Shown: positions 23,301-37,600 of the stretch, piece by piece
Layout of the letters: every line of letters begins with the position of its first letter
Numbering within the stretch: the first letter of the stretch is position 1
NCBI GenBank assembly: GCA_018398765.1
Contig: JAHBMJ010003753.1
Span: 6,266-61,265, forward strand
Length of the DNA: 55,000 bases
Origin: Chromera velia
Lineage: Eukaryota > Sar > Chromeraceae
Direction of reading: 5' to 3'
Notes under the pieces: model-generated
Databases searched by the model: none
Seen by the model: the letters and a program-made list of their open reading frames with translations, nothing else
What the model was told of the DNA's origin: nothing
Position numbers and translations under genes: made by a program

Positions 23301-26300
23301 CGTCCAGGGCGCACAAAGTCTCTGTCACACGTATACAGAAACAGCGTCCTGTGCTTGATAGAAGAAAGAGAACAGCGGGTTTCGGGCTTGCTGAAAGGAA
23401 AACAGACTGACAGACAAAGGGAAGTCATATAGAAAGCAAGTAGACCAAAAGACCGAACAACAGAGAAAAGAGAAAAGAGAAGGTCGATTGTCACAAAAGG
23501 AGAAAAGAAAAGCTGACCTTCATTCTCTTGCAAGCGACAAAAATGCAGAGAACGATGTGTTCTTGAAGGGTCAAATTCCACAGAGTGCCCCACCACTTCC
23601 TCGTCATTGTCTCTGCAGAGTAGGCAATCGGATCTGCAGGGGTGAGGGGTCCTGTAATCCCGTCTCCAAGCTTCACTGGCGGGAGGCCTGTCCTCTTCTG
23701 TCGCTGGTCGAGGAGGAACCCCCAGACAGCCGCGATGGCGAACACTCCCAGGATGACGCAGTAGACGATGACGACGAGGAGGTTAGGATCCTCTTGCATG
23801 GTGAAGCGTTGGAACAGGGTCGACATGTCTCCAGAGATCTGCAGTTCAAACAGGGAGATGAGAAGTGAGTACCTGAGGTCTGGGCTCAATATTGACTCCT
23901 TACTGTGAGTATCTGAATGGTCATTTCAAAAAGACATTTCTGAATGGCTCATTGCTTCCCTCTGAGTATCCCTTCCATGCCGGCTGCATGAAATCCAAAA
24001 ACAAGGAATTTTGTCTCAAAAGGAAAGGGCTCCTCTCCATGACCAACCAGTGAGAGACTCTCCGAGTCCGCAGCGCTGACGTCGCCTTCGTCTATAAACA
24101 TGGCGAACAGGGAGAGACCAGTGGAACTGCAAGCAAAACAAAAAAGGTGCAGAAGCAAAGTAAGGAAGGAAAAGGGCACAATCACGGACTGGAGCGGAAA
24201 CTTCTCACGCGGCCTCTGGCTTCGAGATTCAGAATTGATCTGTGACACCATCCTTACGTACAACGAGCGCTTTTTTCGGGGGGCTCTTCACACAATCAGG
24301 AAGACTGCAGTAGAAAAGGGTGCCATGGATATACGTGCACTCACAAAGAGACAATGTTCGGACGAGTAAAAGAAACAGTCCAGCGTGAGCAGAACGCAAT
24401 GAAAGCGAAGTGAGAAAAACCAGACAGAGAAGCCGACGTACATCATTCCAGATTCGTCGGCAAACACCTCTTTGGTCGTCCACCCTCCGAGGCCCATATT
24501 CTCGTTCCAATCAAACTTCCTGCACGTATGCATGCAGAGACGGAAGAAGAGATCAAAACAGCGGAAAGCGGAAACACATACTCGCAGGCGCACGTGGAAA
24601 GAGGTAAAGAGTCACCAGAGGATCGTGCTGAGCAAAAGAGACAGAATGAAGAACACCAAGAAAGCAGGCCCGCCCGCCCGCTTACATGAATGCCTTTTTC
24701 GTTGGTCAACTGACTGACTGACTGACTGACTCACTGACTGACTGACTGACTGACACTGCACTTCCAAAAGCGAAGGCGCTGTGTTCCGTCAGCATCTTCA
24801 GAGGCGTCGTCTCACCGTTAATCACTTGTTTCTTTCCATTCTGCAGGCAGTTGCAAGCAACCAATGAATCGATTCTGTGCGTGCACGTATTCATCGAGTA
24901 AATATTCATTCTCACGTGAGAGAGCACTAGGAGAAGCTCCCATGCCAAAGACCGTCAGGACAAACAGGGATGACGGACAGCAAGAGACGCACCCTCATTT
25001 CAGTTGCATCAGCGAATTCCCACATACACACCAGAAGACATGGTCTCTTCCGTCCTTCCTTCCTTCCTTCCTTGAGGCAAGGGTGCTTGACTGACTGACG
25101 CTATCGAAGACGGAAAGTTTCTGCATCACGAAAGGCCCAACAGGAGAATTCTTCGTCCACCCGAAAGGGTTTGTTCCCGCCCCGTTGATCTTCAGTTTGC
25201 AGAACGCGTACGCATCTGTCCCTGTGGCCCTCACGAACGAGGTGTTGTACAGGGCAAAGCTCTGGTCAGCCTGCGTGATGATTGATGATTGTGGAAGGGG
25301 AACGCAGTGCAGAAAGGAAAAGGAAAAACTTTCGAAGGTCATCTCAGCACCGGGCATGGCAAATGCAGAGGCCGCTTGCAAAAGGAAAAAGTTAAAGAAG
25401 AAAAAACCAAGAACCAAAGCTCTGTCACCAGGGAGTAGTACGGAACAAGTGGAACGCACCGCAGGGACTTCTAAGCGTGGATCTACGCACCGACTGACTG
25501 ACTGACCTTGGACAGGTCAAGTGCCTTCCCACAAGTGACAGATCCCAGTGACGCCGTGAACGTTACGGGGTCCTCTCCTGCTGCCATATAGGGTAAGAGG
25601 GAGCTAGAGACTTTTTCCAAAACATCCAGCAGAGTCCTGGAGACCCGGCTCTTGACCAAACGGGGTTTCAGTTCCTGTTCTCTCTGGAACGCCAATTCGG
25701 ATAGGATCTCTTTCTTGACAAGTTCTGTCTCGTCTTCAGAGTCTAGGTTCAACTCGAAGTTCTCACGGAAAGTCGTTTCCTTTGCTTCTTTGTCTTCAAG
25801 TAATTTCAATTCCTTCCTGTACTGGGCCTTTGACAATGTCCAGACAGACTCGAATGCGTCCTGTTCAGCAAATTGGGTCTCCACCGTTGAAGTTGCATTT
25901 GCAGTCGTTAGGGTGGGCTCGCTGCTCGACGTGCCATTGGACGTAGCAGCTGCTCCTGAGGAAAGAGCAACGGTCCCGTTGGAAAAGGTTGTGGTAGTCT
26001 GAAGCCGTCTCCCCCCCTGTCCGCTGGCATAAGCAAACACCCTTCCGCTCCCGTAGGCAGATGCTACAGCCTCGAGAGCCTGGAATGATCTTGGATGCTC
26101 GTTTATTCCGACTCTCTTTCCGGGCAGGCGCATGGACGTGGGGGGCATGGCTCTCGGGCCGCTGGGGAGGACCATGGGCGGTCCTCGTGACCCGAAGGGA
26201 CGAACAATATACTCGGGATCTCCGGCACTGATGTCCTCGTCGTCAGTTGATGTGGAAAGAACATTCGCAGCTCCAGACTGAGAAGGACGCTCCCCTGTGC

Positions 26301-29300
26301 GACGAGCGGAGTAGTAACTGAGTCGAGCCTCAGGGTTGACTTGTGCAAATGCAAGGTAAGGAGAAACCCCGAGTGACTTTGGATCGATAGTCACTGCACC
26401 TCCTGCACCCTCCCCAGTGGTCGTGTTGGATGGAGGCGAAGATGGACCTCCAATTGTCTGCAGTTTTCTGGACGTTCTTTGTTGACCTTCTTTTCTCTCT
26501 TTGTCATCAGAGTCTTTTCTGCGTTTTTTCTTAGTTATTTTCTTTACGCTGGCGTCCTCGCTTGAGTCGGATGAAACTTCTGTTGGAATCTCATCTTCAT
26601 ATGTTGGTGCAGGGGTCGGAATGAGCTCGCTATCTTCTTCTTGGGAAAAGAGGGGAGGGAGAGAGGCGCCTAGGCGGGCGTGTGCTGCCTGCGCAGCGGC
26701 GGAAAGAGGAGCGTTGGCGTAGTCGATTTGTGGAGCGAATACGAGTTGGTCTTTCATTCCTCCTGCACCTGGAGGTGCGTGACCGAGACCTGATACTCCT
26801 GCGTCAGCATCTGTCTCGTGCTTCAATGCTCCGTGCCAAACCCAACTCGCAACATGTAGTGCGGCAGAGAGCGCACGACCCGTGAGGGTTCTTGATTTCT
26901 TCTCTTCTGTTTGTCGGTTTGTTTCTGCAAGTCTTCTCCTCTCTTCCTGCATTTTTTCCCTCTTCTTGCCCCACTCAAAGAGCCCGGGGGTCCTCCATTC
27001 AGGAGGCTTGTAAGTCTTCACGTTTGGACGGGGCATGACGTGCTTCTGCCACTGTGCCTCTGTGAGTAGCCGTCTCCTGTTGATGCTAGAGGTCGGAGCC
27101 CCAAACACCTGACTGCCTTGGGTAAAGACAGCAGCCCCGTCTCCTGCACTCTCCGGCTGGGCTCCGTCCGTTACGTTTGTCGTGTTGCTGGTGGTCGTGT
27201 ATGCAGCCTTCCAGTCTGTGGGCTCGCTAGCAGGCGGCCAGGTGACAGGAGGGAAGTACACGTCCCCGCTGGTGCCCCCAGCGTTGACGAACAGGTTGTC
27301 GTCCGTCTCTTCAGTGGAAGGGTAAGGCCAGATTCGGACCAGGGCGGCGATGACAGTCTCCACATGCTCCTCTCTCTCCTGCAGAATAAGGCAGTCGGAG
27401 GAAGGGACAATGCGCATGGAAAGGAGAAAGAGGAGGGGGCACTTCTCTCTCAAATACTTGGTAGGATCCTCTGAAAGAAAAAAGTCGTACTCTCCAGAGT
27501 CAAGGCTTCAATTGGATATCGAGCTCGGATCTCTCTCGTCGCAATCCGACAGAAACGACAGGAAGAGAAGAGACAAGCAGGGGAGGCAAAAGAAGAAAAG
27601 CAGAAACGGCCCTAGAATCCCTCGACAGACAAAACAACAAGAGAAAGAGAACAACACACCCACCTCATCTGCAATGTCCGAATTCGCCAGCGCTGTAGCC
27701 GACCGAGTTGCCAACTCATCTGCCAGACTGACGGACTCGAGCAGGGGACCCGTGTTGGCGGCAATCTCGGCCACAGTGCCGAAGTAGGACTCGACGATGG
27801 ATATTGTCAGAGGGGCCTTCTCTATCTGAGCGTCCAGCACAGCATACGATTGCAGTGCGAGACCTTCTATCTCCTCCTGCTTTGCCTGTGTGCGTTCAGG
27901 GGGACGCGGCACCTCCGCAGTGTCCGTGTCTACAGGGAGTCCCGCAGCGATTCTTTCAGTTCTCTCCACATCGAAAGCTACGGTCATTGCAGAGTTCAGC
28001 TGAAGAGCAGCGGATTCCGGGTCGGCATTCCTTGCGGATGCTATCGCGGAGGTGACGTAAGTAGAAGCCCCCGTAAGAGGAGGACGGGAGGTATGTGTCA
28101 AATTGACCGTGCTGCGGAGCCCAAAGCTATTGTACGCATGGACGAAGAGAATGACTTGGTAGTTTTCAGCCGCGTCTCCGATAGGAATGTTGGCAGTTGT
28201 CAGTGTGGAAGAGGCAGTGGGTGCCGGTCTGAGCATGAACACCTTCGGCCTGGCACACCGAGTCAGGCAGGAGTAGACACCAATCGAGTAGGTCACAGGA
28301 AGATCCGTTGCAGCGAAGTCCTCTGCGACCAACGTCTTGGCATCGTTGACGTACGTGTCTGTGACTGTCTGCTCGTTCTGGAGAACTTTCAGAGACCCCA
28401 GACTCTGCACCAGGAGAAAAAAGGAAGGCGGTGGCATAAGTTTTCCGGAACCAGGAATGAATGAATGAATGAAGGAAGGAATGAATGAATGAATGAATGA
28501 ATGAATGAATTGTGTGCCTATCTCTCAACGCCATTGGAACACACAGAAATCACTCGCAGAATAAAGAAAGCCTACCCAGGTGTAACGTCTTCAGAACATT
28601 CGTCTGAAAGGCATGAAAAGATCGAAGACCTACAGGCATTCTGCACTACTAAATTTGAAAGGGCATGTATGAGAGTTGATTGCCTGACTGACTACTCTGA
28701 TTGCCTGATTGACTGACCGGTGCGCTTCCACAAGTCTCGATGAGCTTTTCTGCGTATCCTGTCCGTGTGGTTCCCCCGTCGTTGACTGTTGCGGTGACCC
28801 TGAACCGGTACACCGTGGAGACCTTCAGGACATTTGTTTGGAGTGCGAGGACGTTGGAGCCTCGGGGGTCTGTCAGGAACACAGAGACGTCTCTTGTGGG
28901 GTCAATCTCCGTCTCTGCAACGAAGATAAACTTGTCCTCGGAATAGGACGTGCCTGCTGCTGCTGCCTCCGCGGCTGCCTCGTCGTTGTAAGAGGGATTC
29001 GACTCTTCCCGGAACACCTGCCAGTTCCAGGTGAAGTCGGAAATATGCAGACTACCCAGACGCGTAGCATCAGTCCCTGCCAATGCGGCAGTGAGTCGCA
29101 ACTTGAAGTTTGGCGCGATTCGACTGTTGGAGAGAGAGTCGATGACCAGCTGCAAAGGCTCAGTAGCCGAGGTCCATATGGAGTAATACACCGAGGCGTA
29201 GGCTGTGCGTGAGTTGATTGTTCCTGTGATGTTCCAAATGATCGTGGAGTTGTTGTCGAATGGGTCGCTGACGGGGGGGTTGAAATTCACAAGGACAGTA

Positions 29301-29736
29301 CCCAGGTTGTTCGGAGGCACACAGTAGTAGGAGCTTGTGTCGTTCTCTCCCGTAGTGAATTGGGGAATTGTGTAGTTCTCCCCCAAATCGTAGAAGAGAG
29401 TACCGTCCGTTGTGCATGTCCCTGGAGATGGGAGGAGGCCGAAGAGTCCGTTCGTTGTGACTTGGTTCGTCAGGTTCGGGAAACAAGGTCTGCATACAGA
29501 TTTCAATCAATCAATCGAGACAATCAATCACGGAGGAAGGGACGGATATGTTCTCTCTCTCTTTTCGTTTTGGCATACAAATCTGAGAATAGATTTCTTT
29601 CCTCACTGAAATACGCAATCGATAGAGGATAGCTAGCGAAAGACAACACTTTCTATTTCTGGTCCTCAGGCGCTCACTCAAGGCGTCTGGTATGCGTGGC
29701 ACAGGCAGGCCAACAAAAGGACAATATTCACGCCAG

Positions 29737-29773
<37 letters not shown>

Positions 29774-31259
29774 TTGAGATAAAGAGACAAACAAACGCAC
29801 AAACTCTTTTCCATATTCATTCACTCACTCGTTCACTCACTCACTCACTCACTCACTCGCTCGCTCGCTCACTCACTCACTCACTCACTCACTCACTCGG
29901 CGTTGGATTTGAAGCATTGCCACTGCCAGCTCCATGCCTGCAGGAAGGAAGAACACGATTGCAACAGATGCTTTCATTGGCTAAGTGCCTTTTGTTCTCC
30001 GCCATGAATGCAACAAACATGCAAGCCATAAAGGAACATCGAGAGAGAAAGCGAAGAGTACCAAGGACAGACCATGAGCGAGTGAGTACCCCCCTCTTCC
30101 CTCCGTCTGCACTGAAGATCCCAACTGGTTCTGTGACTGACTGACTAACCGTGTTTTCTGCCACAGGGAGATTTGGGTAGTCAGGGTCTACTGAGGGTTT
30201 CATGTCTACTGGGAAGTAGTTGCTGCTCGTCTTGATCAGCTCCCTGCTGCCTCCGTTGATCTGAACTCCCACCGGGGACCTTCCAACCTGCATGGCAGCG
30301 ATTGAGGGATGAATGAGTGCATGGAGGGAGGGACAAATGGATGGATGTACAGATGTTTGCGGGAATGGGTTGATAGAACAAGGGGAGTCCAATTGAAGAG
30401 GAAGAAAGAAGATCGTAGAGAGACCGTGGAGTGGATGAAAAAAGCCGCGAAGAAAAGAGGAACCAGGGCAGGGAAAGAGAGACTTACTTTGGAAGATGTG
30501 TCAACATGGACCAAAACAAAAAGTAATCAAGAAAGGGCAGAAGTGCAAGGGACTCGATGTTGGTGAGCCACTAATGCGTTTGGATTGCGTGCATGCCTTT
30601 GATGCGACACAAAAGAAACACTCTCTCTACTGACGTCCACAGTGACTGTATCCGTCGACTGTTGATCCGGATCGTTGAACTCTTCCTCGTACGCGAGGGT
30701 GATCGTGAAGCTGTAAGTCGTGTTGGCGTCCAGTGTGAACCTTGGAATGATGAGCGTGGCGGAATTTATAGACAGGCCGAGCTGGGTGAGGGACACGGAC
30801 TCAAACTCGAACAGTCCATATTGTTCATTGTACACCTTCTTCCTTCCCGTCCATTCGAACTTCAACTTTCGAGAGCTCAGGTAAGCAAGAAGCGAGTCCG
30901 CACACCCCGACACCTGGTAAGTCGACGAGAGCGCAACTTGGCGTCTCCTGACGGCGTCGATCGTCGAGGGGCCCTCAATGGCCACTGTGGGCGCTGGCGT
31001 GAACCTTTTGAGAAATGCTGCATGCATTCATTCATTCAGTGGATGCATGACATGAGAGAGGACGCAAGAGTGTGGACAGACAGAAGCAACGGACAGGGGG
31101 GAGCGAGAAAAGAAGTAAAAATTGGTACAGTACTTGGAGTTACGAACGAGCCATTCAGTCATCCAAGTAAATAGGAAGCCATTCAGTCAATCACAAATTT
31201 ATCGTTCGTTCATTTGAGGCTGAATGAATTTTGGGAAACTCTGCTCCCTTCTGATGGCT

Positions 31260-31293
<34 letters not shown>

Positions 31294-31789
31294 GCTGGCT
31301 GGCTGGCTGGCTGCCTGCCTGCCTGCCTGCCTGACTGCCTGCCTGCCTGCCTGCCTGACTGACTGACTGACAGAGTGTCTTCGTTGTGGTGCGAGACCAC
31401 CGAGACTCGAGGCTGACGGAGATCGTGTAATTGCAACCTGCAGGGAGATGAATGGACAGGTACACAGACAGAGATCAATGAGGGTAGAAGAACAACAGGA
31501 GGAAAGGTCTGAATTAAAAGATCTAGTAAAGAACAACAATGCTCCCCCAACAAACGCATTTACCCCCATGTGCGACCCCATGCAGATCGACAGACACACC
31601 TTCCTTTATGTAGTGTGCGGGGATGGTGATCAAATCGACCCCGTCTGTGGTTGCCTGTCCTGCCGATGCGCTGTTCAAGACCGCCGTCATTGTCTGCAAA
31701 GGACAGGAGCAAAGACAGAAATCGAGAGAGACAAAGGTCCAAATGGAACTCAGATCCTCAGAAAGAGCGATAGGACGGCCGCACACACA

Positions 31790-31845
<56 letters not shown>

Positions 31846-33335
31846 CAGAGACAGACACAGAGACAGACACAGAGACAGAGAAAGCGAAAGAGGAAGAGAC
31901 AGAAAGAGAGGGAAAAAGAGAGAGAGAGAGACAGAGACAGAGAGAGAGAGAGAGAGCGACGAGGCGAACATGCAGTAAAAAATCAGACGACGACTCGCTC
32001 GCATCAATGCAAGTAGGAGCCGGCTGTATCCAAGAGACCTGAGTTTCGCAAGTCCCGCAGACTGACATCGATAAACGCCTGTCCCCCATCCACAGCTGAG
32101 AGGTCATTATAAGTTGCCGGGAACGATCCCGCTGTCTGGCACGACGCGGAGACGTACGACCAGGTGTACTTGGGGAACCCTCCATGGTAGTAAGACGAGG
32201 TGGCATCCAGCTCCAGCTGCGTGCATCACAATCAAGCATAGGTAGACCATTCATAGAAGGGATAAAAGACATGCAGTCAATGCAGGCAGTTGAAGAGACA
32301 ATATACAGTGAGGCACTCAATCCTCCCACCAATTCTCAGAAACGGGAGCCAAATAAGTGTCTATCACCAATCGTCACCAATACTCATCTGTGCGTGCTGC
32401 CCTTGCAAGAGTTTCAAGAGAATCCATCACCGATGTCAGACACGCAAAACTACCAGAGGAAGACGGCGAGAGAGTGCGACAGACAGAGACACACACAGCC
32501 TGGCAACCAAGCAAAGAAGAAAGCATCCTCCTCACTCACTCACTCACATCCGAGCACACATCCAGAGTGTTTGGGAAGACGACTTCCGGCACAGGGTCTA
32601 GAAGAGGGTCGGGGGCCGTAACCTGCACCAAACAAAACAGAGAGAGATTGATGCATCAACATAAAAGGTCTCAAACGCGAACACACATCTGCACACAACT
32701 ACAGAAATGGAACAGCTTGCAAGAATCCGGTTCATTACCAACATACCAGAAACGAGGGGAACCTTGCGAAGATACACGGAAACACATGGGCGGACAAAGA
32801 AACGAGAGGACAGCACAGAGATGTCCACATGAGAAGAGACATACAGGGCACGAGACACAGATTATGCAATGCAAGCTACTCACCTTGACTCCTCCTGTGG
32901 ATGCCATACTCCATTTCCCTTCTGATGTCGTGTAGATCGTGTTCTTCTTCACAATCAAGTCTGTGCCTACGTCGGGAGTGGTTTGCCTGCATAATGGAGG
33001 GAATGAAATGAGACAACAAGGGAAGATTGTCTGCTTCCACTGGAGGTGCGTTGACAGACAGGAATCAGAAAAGAGCACAGTGTCCGTTCTGCAGGGATAT
33101 CCTGCGGATGTTTCCATGATGAGTGCTTAGTGAGAGAGAAGAACAAGAGAGATAGCGCCAGAGAGGGCGAGAAAGGAAGAGATAGGGGGCCGACCCTGCG
33201 AGCAAGTAGATCCTGATTTGCGTGTGGGAAATCCATTCACACTCTGCACTCCCGAGAATGATCGCAGTTGCTTCGTCAAACATCCGGGCGCAACTTCCTC
33301 TTCCTGCAGGCAGGCAGAAGAGGGAGCGCAACAGT

Positions 33336-33369
<34 letters not shown>

Positions 33370-33823
33370 AAGCTGATGACGATGTCGAGTCACAAGCCGA
33401 AAGCGCAACATGGTGCGCTGTTTTCTGTCTTTCTCCTCTCAGCTCCTCATACGTATCTTACATGGTTCTTTGTTTGAGCCTGATTTGAGGATTGAGCTCA
33501 CTTCCACCCGCCGACTCACCCGTGTGTTGGGTCGTGAGGTCAAGTCCGTCAGGAATGAAGTCTCCATCGAGGTCGATAGGGGACGCTCCTCTGATCGTGA
33601 AGGAATCGAAGAAGACGTCGATGTGGCGGCCGTCAATTGAGAATTCCGCCAGGTTCATGCGAGGAGAGGGGAGGTCCAAAGGGATGATGGGGTCTGTGTT
33701 GATCAACTTCCCTGTCACCACAGGGTTGCCTCCAGAGAGCTCCACGTCGCGCTGCACCAAGACAGACAGACAGACTTTATCGTCTTTTCCTTACTTTACT
33801 TTTTCGCTTCCTTTCTTTCTGAC

Positions 33824-33860
<37 letters not shown>

Positions 33861-34629
33861 GTCAGACAGACAGACAGACAGACAGACACAAATTGGATCT
33901 GAGGGTGGGTGCTCAGTTGCACAAGACACCTCCAAAGCGCTGTCACAGAGGGCGGGGTGGGGGAAAAGCCTCTTGCACTAAGTCTCTGGTAATGTTTCTG
34001 TCAGAGTTTTGGTCAGACATCAACAAATAGACCATTTGTGGCTAGCGCTAGTGATTCCAACACGTACTGACTGACTCACTGACTAATTGACTGACTCACT
34101 CACTGACAGACTGACTGACAGACTGATAGAATGGCTGACTGACTGACTAACTGACTGACTCACTCGCTCACTCACTGACAGACTCACTCACTGACAGACA
34201 GACAGACAGACAGACACAGACAGACACAGACAGACACAGACAGACACAGACAGACACAGACAGACACAGACAGACACAGACAGACACAGACAGACACAGA
34301 CAGACAGACTATATGTTTCTTCTTCTCCCTTCTTTTCTTCATGGACACAATAGACAGACAGACAGACAGACGTCTAGACAGACAGACAGACAGACAGACA
34401 GACACAGACAGACAGACAGACACAGACAGACAGACAGACTGACTGACCGACCATGAACCCGTAGAAGTCAGAGCACGTCTGGTCCTCAGAGTCGCACCCG
34501 GCCACAGTCACCCCCGTGGAAGTGAACCCCCTCCCAGAGATGCTTCCCCAAAGAGTGGTGTTGGTCACGTGATCCATCCCACTCATGCCCCCGATGTGCG
34601 TCCTGCAAACAATCATCAGAGAGAGCGAG

Positions 34630-34667
<38 letters not shown>

Positions 34668-37600
34668 AGAAGGTGAAAAGAGTGTGGAGGCAAGTCAAGG
34701 AAAATGAGAGGAAGGCAGAGAAGACATCAATATGAATCCCTTCCCCATTAGAACGGCATGCGGACATTCATTGTAGCACGCTCTGTGGTGGTATTGGTTG
34801 CCGGATGGCGCACACGTGGCTCTCACTCTGTCCACTACGGACGCCCCGACTCACCGTGTGTTCTTTGCTGCCTGGTCTGTGGTGCTGAGGAACAGATCTC
34901 CCGGGGACCCGGAAGCGGCAGTCCAGGTCTTTGTCTGCATGCGTGGAGGCAATGGATAGATCATCAAATGGATGAGGGGTACTCCGCAAAAACAAGTCAG
35001 GCAGGCATCACAATGGCGAGGACGGAGAGATCGAACAGAAAGTGGACAAGGAGAAAGAACGAGACGGACAGTCGCAGGCAAAAAAAATGACGACCGTCAG
35101 TCCAGCATCTTCGCAAGCCATGAAGACGGTCATACGTGCACTAAGAGGAAAAAAGTCGAATAAAAAAGGCCGACCGACCCCAGTTGAATCAATCGACAGG
35201 GTCCCGAGGTGTGCATGACTGTACGATGAGGTGGAGTTACTCTGCGAAGAAAGGCATCCCATCAAACATGAAAGAAAGCGGGATACATTCAAGTTGGTTT
35301 TTACACCAGCAAAAAGGGGTTGCACACATAAAACAGAACGAGGGAAGGAAAAAAGAGGTGAGCACTCCATCGATGCATCCATGCATGCCGACTTTGTCCA
35401 GTTCTTTAAGTGCACACAGCCGCCCCTTTTCTTTTGTCTCATATTGGCAGGCATGGTCAAGTGCATGCCTCGAGGAAGGAAGACGAGGAGACGCCATTGC
35501 CGACCTGGATGGCTGCGTACACTGTGTGGTAGGCAGTGTTGACATCGATCCAGAGGAAGAACTGGTCGGAGAATTCTTGCCTGCAGTGAGTTTGTCATTC
35601 ATGAAGGCACATGATAAATAAAGCATCCGAGTGCCAAAAAAGAAACAGATGACGGATTCAAAAGCACGAACAGAGGACATCCAGGAATCACCAGCAGAAC
35701 CACATTGATGGTCAAGGCCGCATGCACAACCCAAGAAAAAACACGAGTCGCGAGAACACCATGATCCATGATACAGTCTGACTGTCATGAAAGCAGTCAA
35801 TCAGCTGACTTACGTGAAGATCACGCTGACAGCCGAGACCGTCTCATTCGCTCTCCCGATGTCCAGACCCACAAGGAGGGAGGTAGCAGGGGGATCGGGA
35901 GGCAGACCTGCACCGAGAGAGAGAGAGACAAAGAGAGAGGGAGAGAAAGTATAGAATCAAAAGCATCCTTGAAGATATATGCGGGGCGGAAAAACCGTTT
36001 CAAATCCAAGAAAGATTCTCCAGAGAAGATACGCCTGTCGGAACGATGAGGTCGGACTGGCTCGAAGGCCATTCCGAAAGAGCAACTGGAAAGAAGCTAC
36101 CCATGCAGTGGAGAAGTGAATGACAGCTAGAGTGCATGCAACGAAGTAATTTAATGAACATAAAAATGAATGAATGTCCCATGCACGAGCCGACCCACCC
36201 GTTCCAGAGCCTCCATTTGCCTTCGGAACGACCATCAAATAGGCATTCGCCGTTGAGTCCAGGGCAGTCAGACCGTCGTGTCCGAACATCGTGTTCTGAA
36301 AAAGTGAGCTCGTCAGCATTGACGTTGGCATTGCGAAGGTACGTTCCTCCCACTGCATGTACAAAGAGAACAAGAGAGAGAGGGAGAGAGAGAGGGAGAG
36401 AGAGAGAAAGAGAGAGCCATCAAAATAAAGGCGATCACAATGCTTACGACAATCATGAAACCAAAACCACGATTCTCCCAACCTCCCTTTGAGGTATAGC
36501 AAAAGACATACTACACAAGCATGCAGAAATGCAGACTGACCGACACACACACGTGTGGACAGAAAGACGGACCAGCAGGACAATCATGTATCAGAGAGGG
36601 GAAATCAACTTGTCTCCCTTGTTCATACATACAAAGGAATAGATAGACCCATGCACAAACTTCAGGTATGGAGTGCAAAGTCTACTTGCAACACTCTTCT
36701 CTCGAAATACGACTGCTTCACTTCATTTCACAATCTGGTTTCTCTGATTACTTCCTTCCGGGATCGTTTGCGCTAATCCACTACCTCTTCTTAACCCTCT
36801 CCTAGCCGGCTCCCCATTCGCAAATAGACTCCATCTCCCCCCCCCCTTACTGACGAAGATGTTCGTCTGATCAAGAGAGTTTACCCTGAGAACCTTGATG
36901 GACGAGTGGAACTGTGTGCCTGCATGCATGCATGCATGCATGTGCATTGTTGGGATGTCTCTGTTTCTCAAGTTTCTATCTTCTTGCATCGCCACGAAAT
37001 CATCCAACACTGGCGCTTTGGGATTTGCGGGGGAAGATGTGACCCCCCCCCACTCGTTTTTTACTTTTTCTTTGCAGAAGAACGGAAGGAAGGAAACCTT
37101 CAGTCCTCCTGCCTGCCCCCAAACGATCCTTCCAAATCGCCTGCAGGGAGGGCCCACCTACCTGAGAGCTTCGCGTTCCAGTCCGGCAGAACGTGACAGA
37201 CCAGACGGCTGTTGTCAATGTCCCAATGCAGTCCCTGCATGCATGCATGCATGAGGAATTAACAAAAGGAAAAAAGAGAAAAGGAAGGGGAGTGTCTGAG
37301 GGAGGCCAAACATCTGAGGCTTTTTTTCCATACACAATTCTTTTTCAGGGAGGACAAAGATCTGAGTGAGGCCTTTGAGGAGGTCTGGGCTCAAGCAGGA
37401 GGACGGACTATCAATGGCCTGTTTCGAAAAGCTGGTAAGCAAAGCTGAATGAATTCGCGTAGTGGCAAACCACGCGAAAGGCAGATGAAAAGATGCGATC
37501 CAGCAACCAAACAACGAAGAATGTGCCCCCCGTGGACCACCCAAAAAGAAAGATTGAACAACTGCGTCTGTCAGTCCTTGTTCGTTCAGAACCAACCGAG

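Larger units (their letters stand above)
28718..32216 (-). other. REJ-like region (exons for residues about 655-1200)
   Basis: Several exons join into Ig/REJ-type modules: [54 protein letters not shown] with [32 protein letters not shown]; and [20 protein letters not shown]. These fit the repeated 'L.LDASSS.D......YtWsC ... L..nttY.f.l.v' signature of receptor-for-egg-jelly domains in PKD1 proteins. Many N-x-S/T sites (for example NTT, NNST, NLTN) agree with an extracellular location. Confidence 0.65.

Noticed and set aside
31523-32332. A 269-codon minus frame within the giant gene
   Set aside because: It runs through (CA)n/(GA)n arrays; only its parts matching exons 32067-32216 and 31600-31693 are coding.
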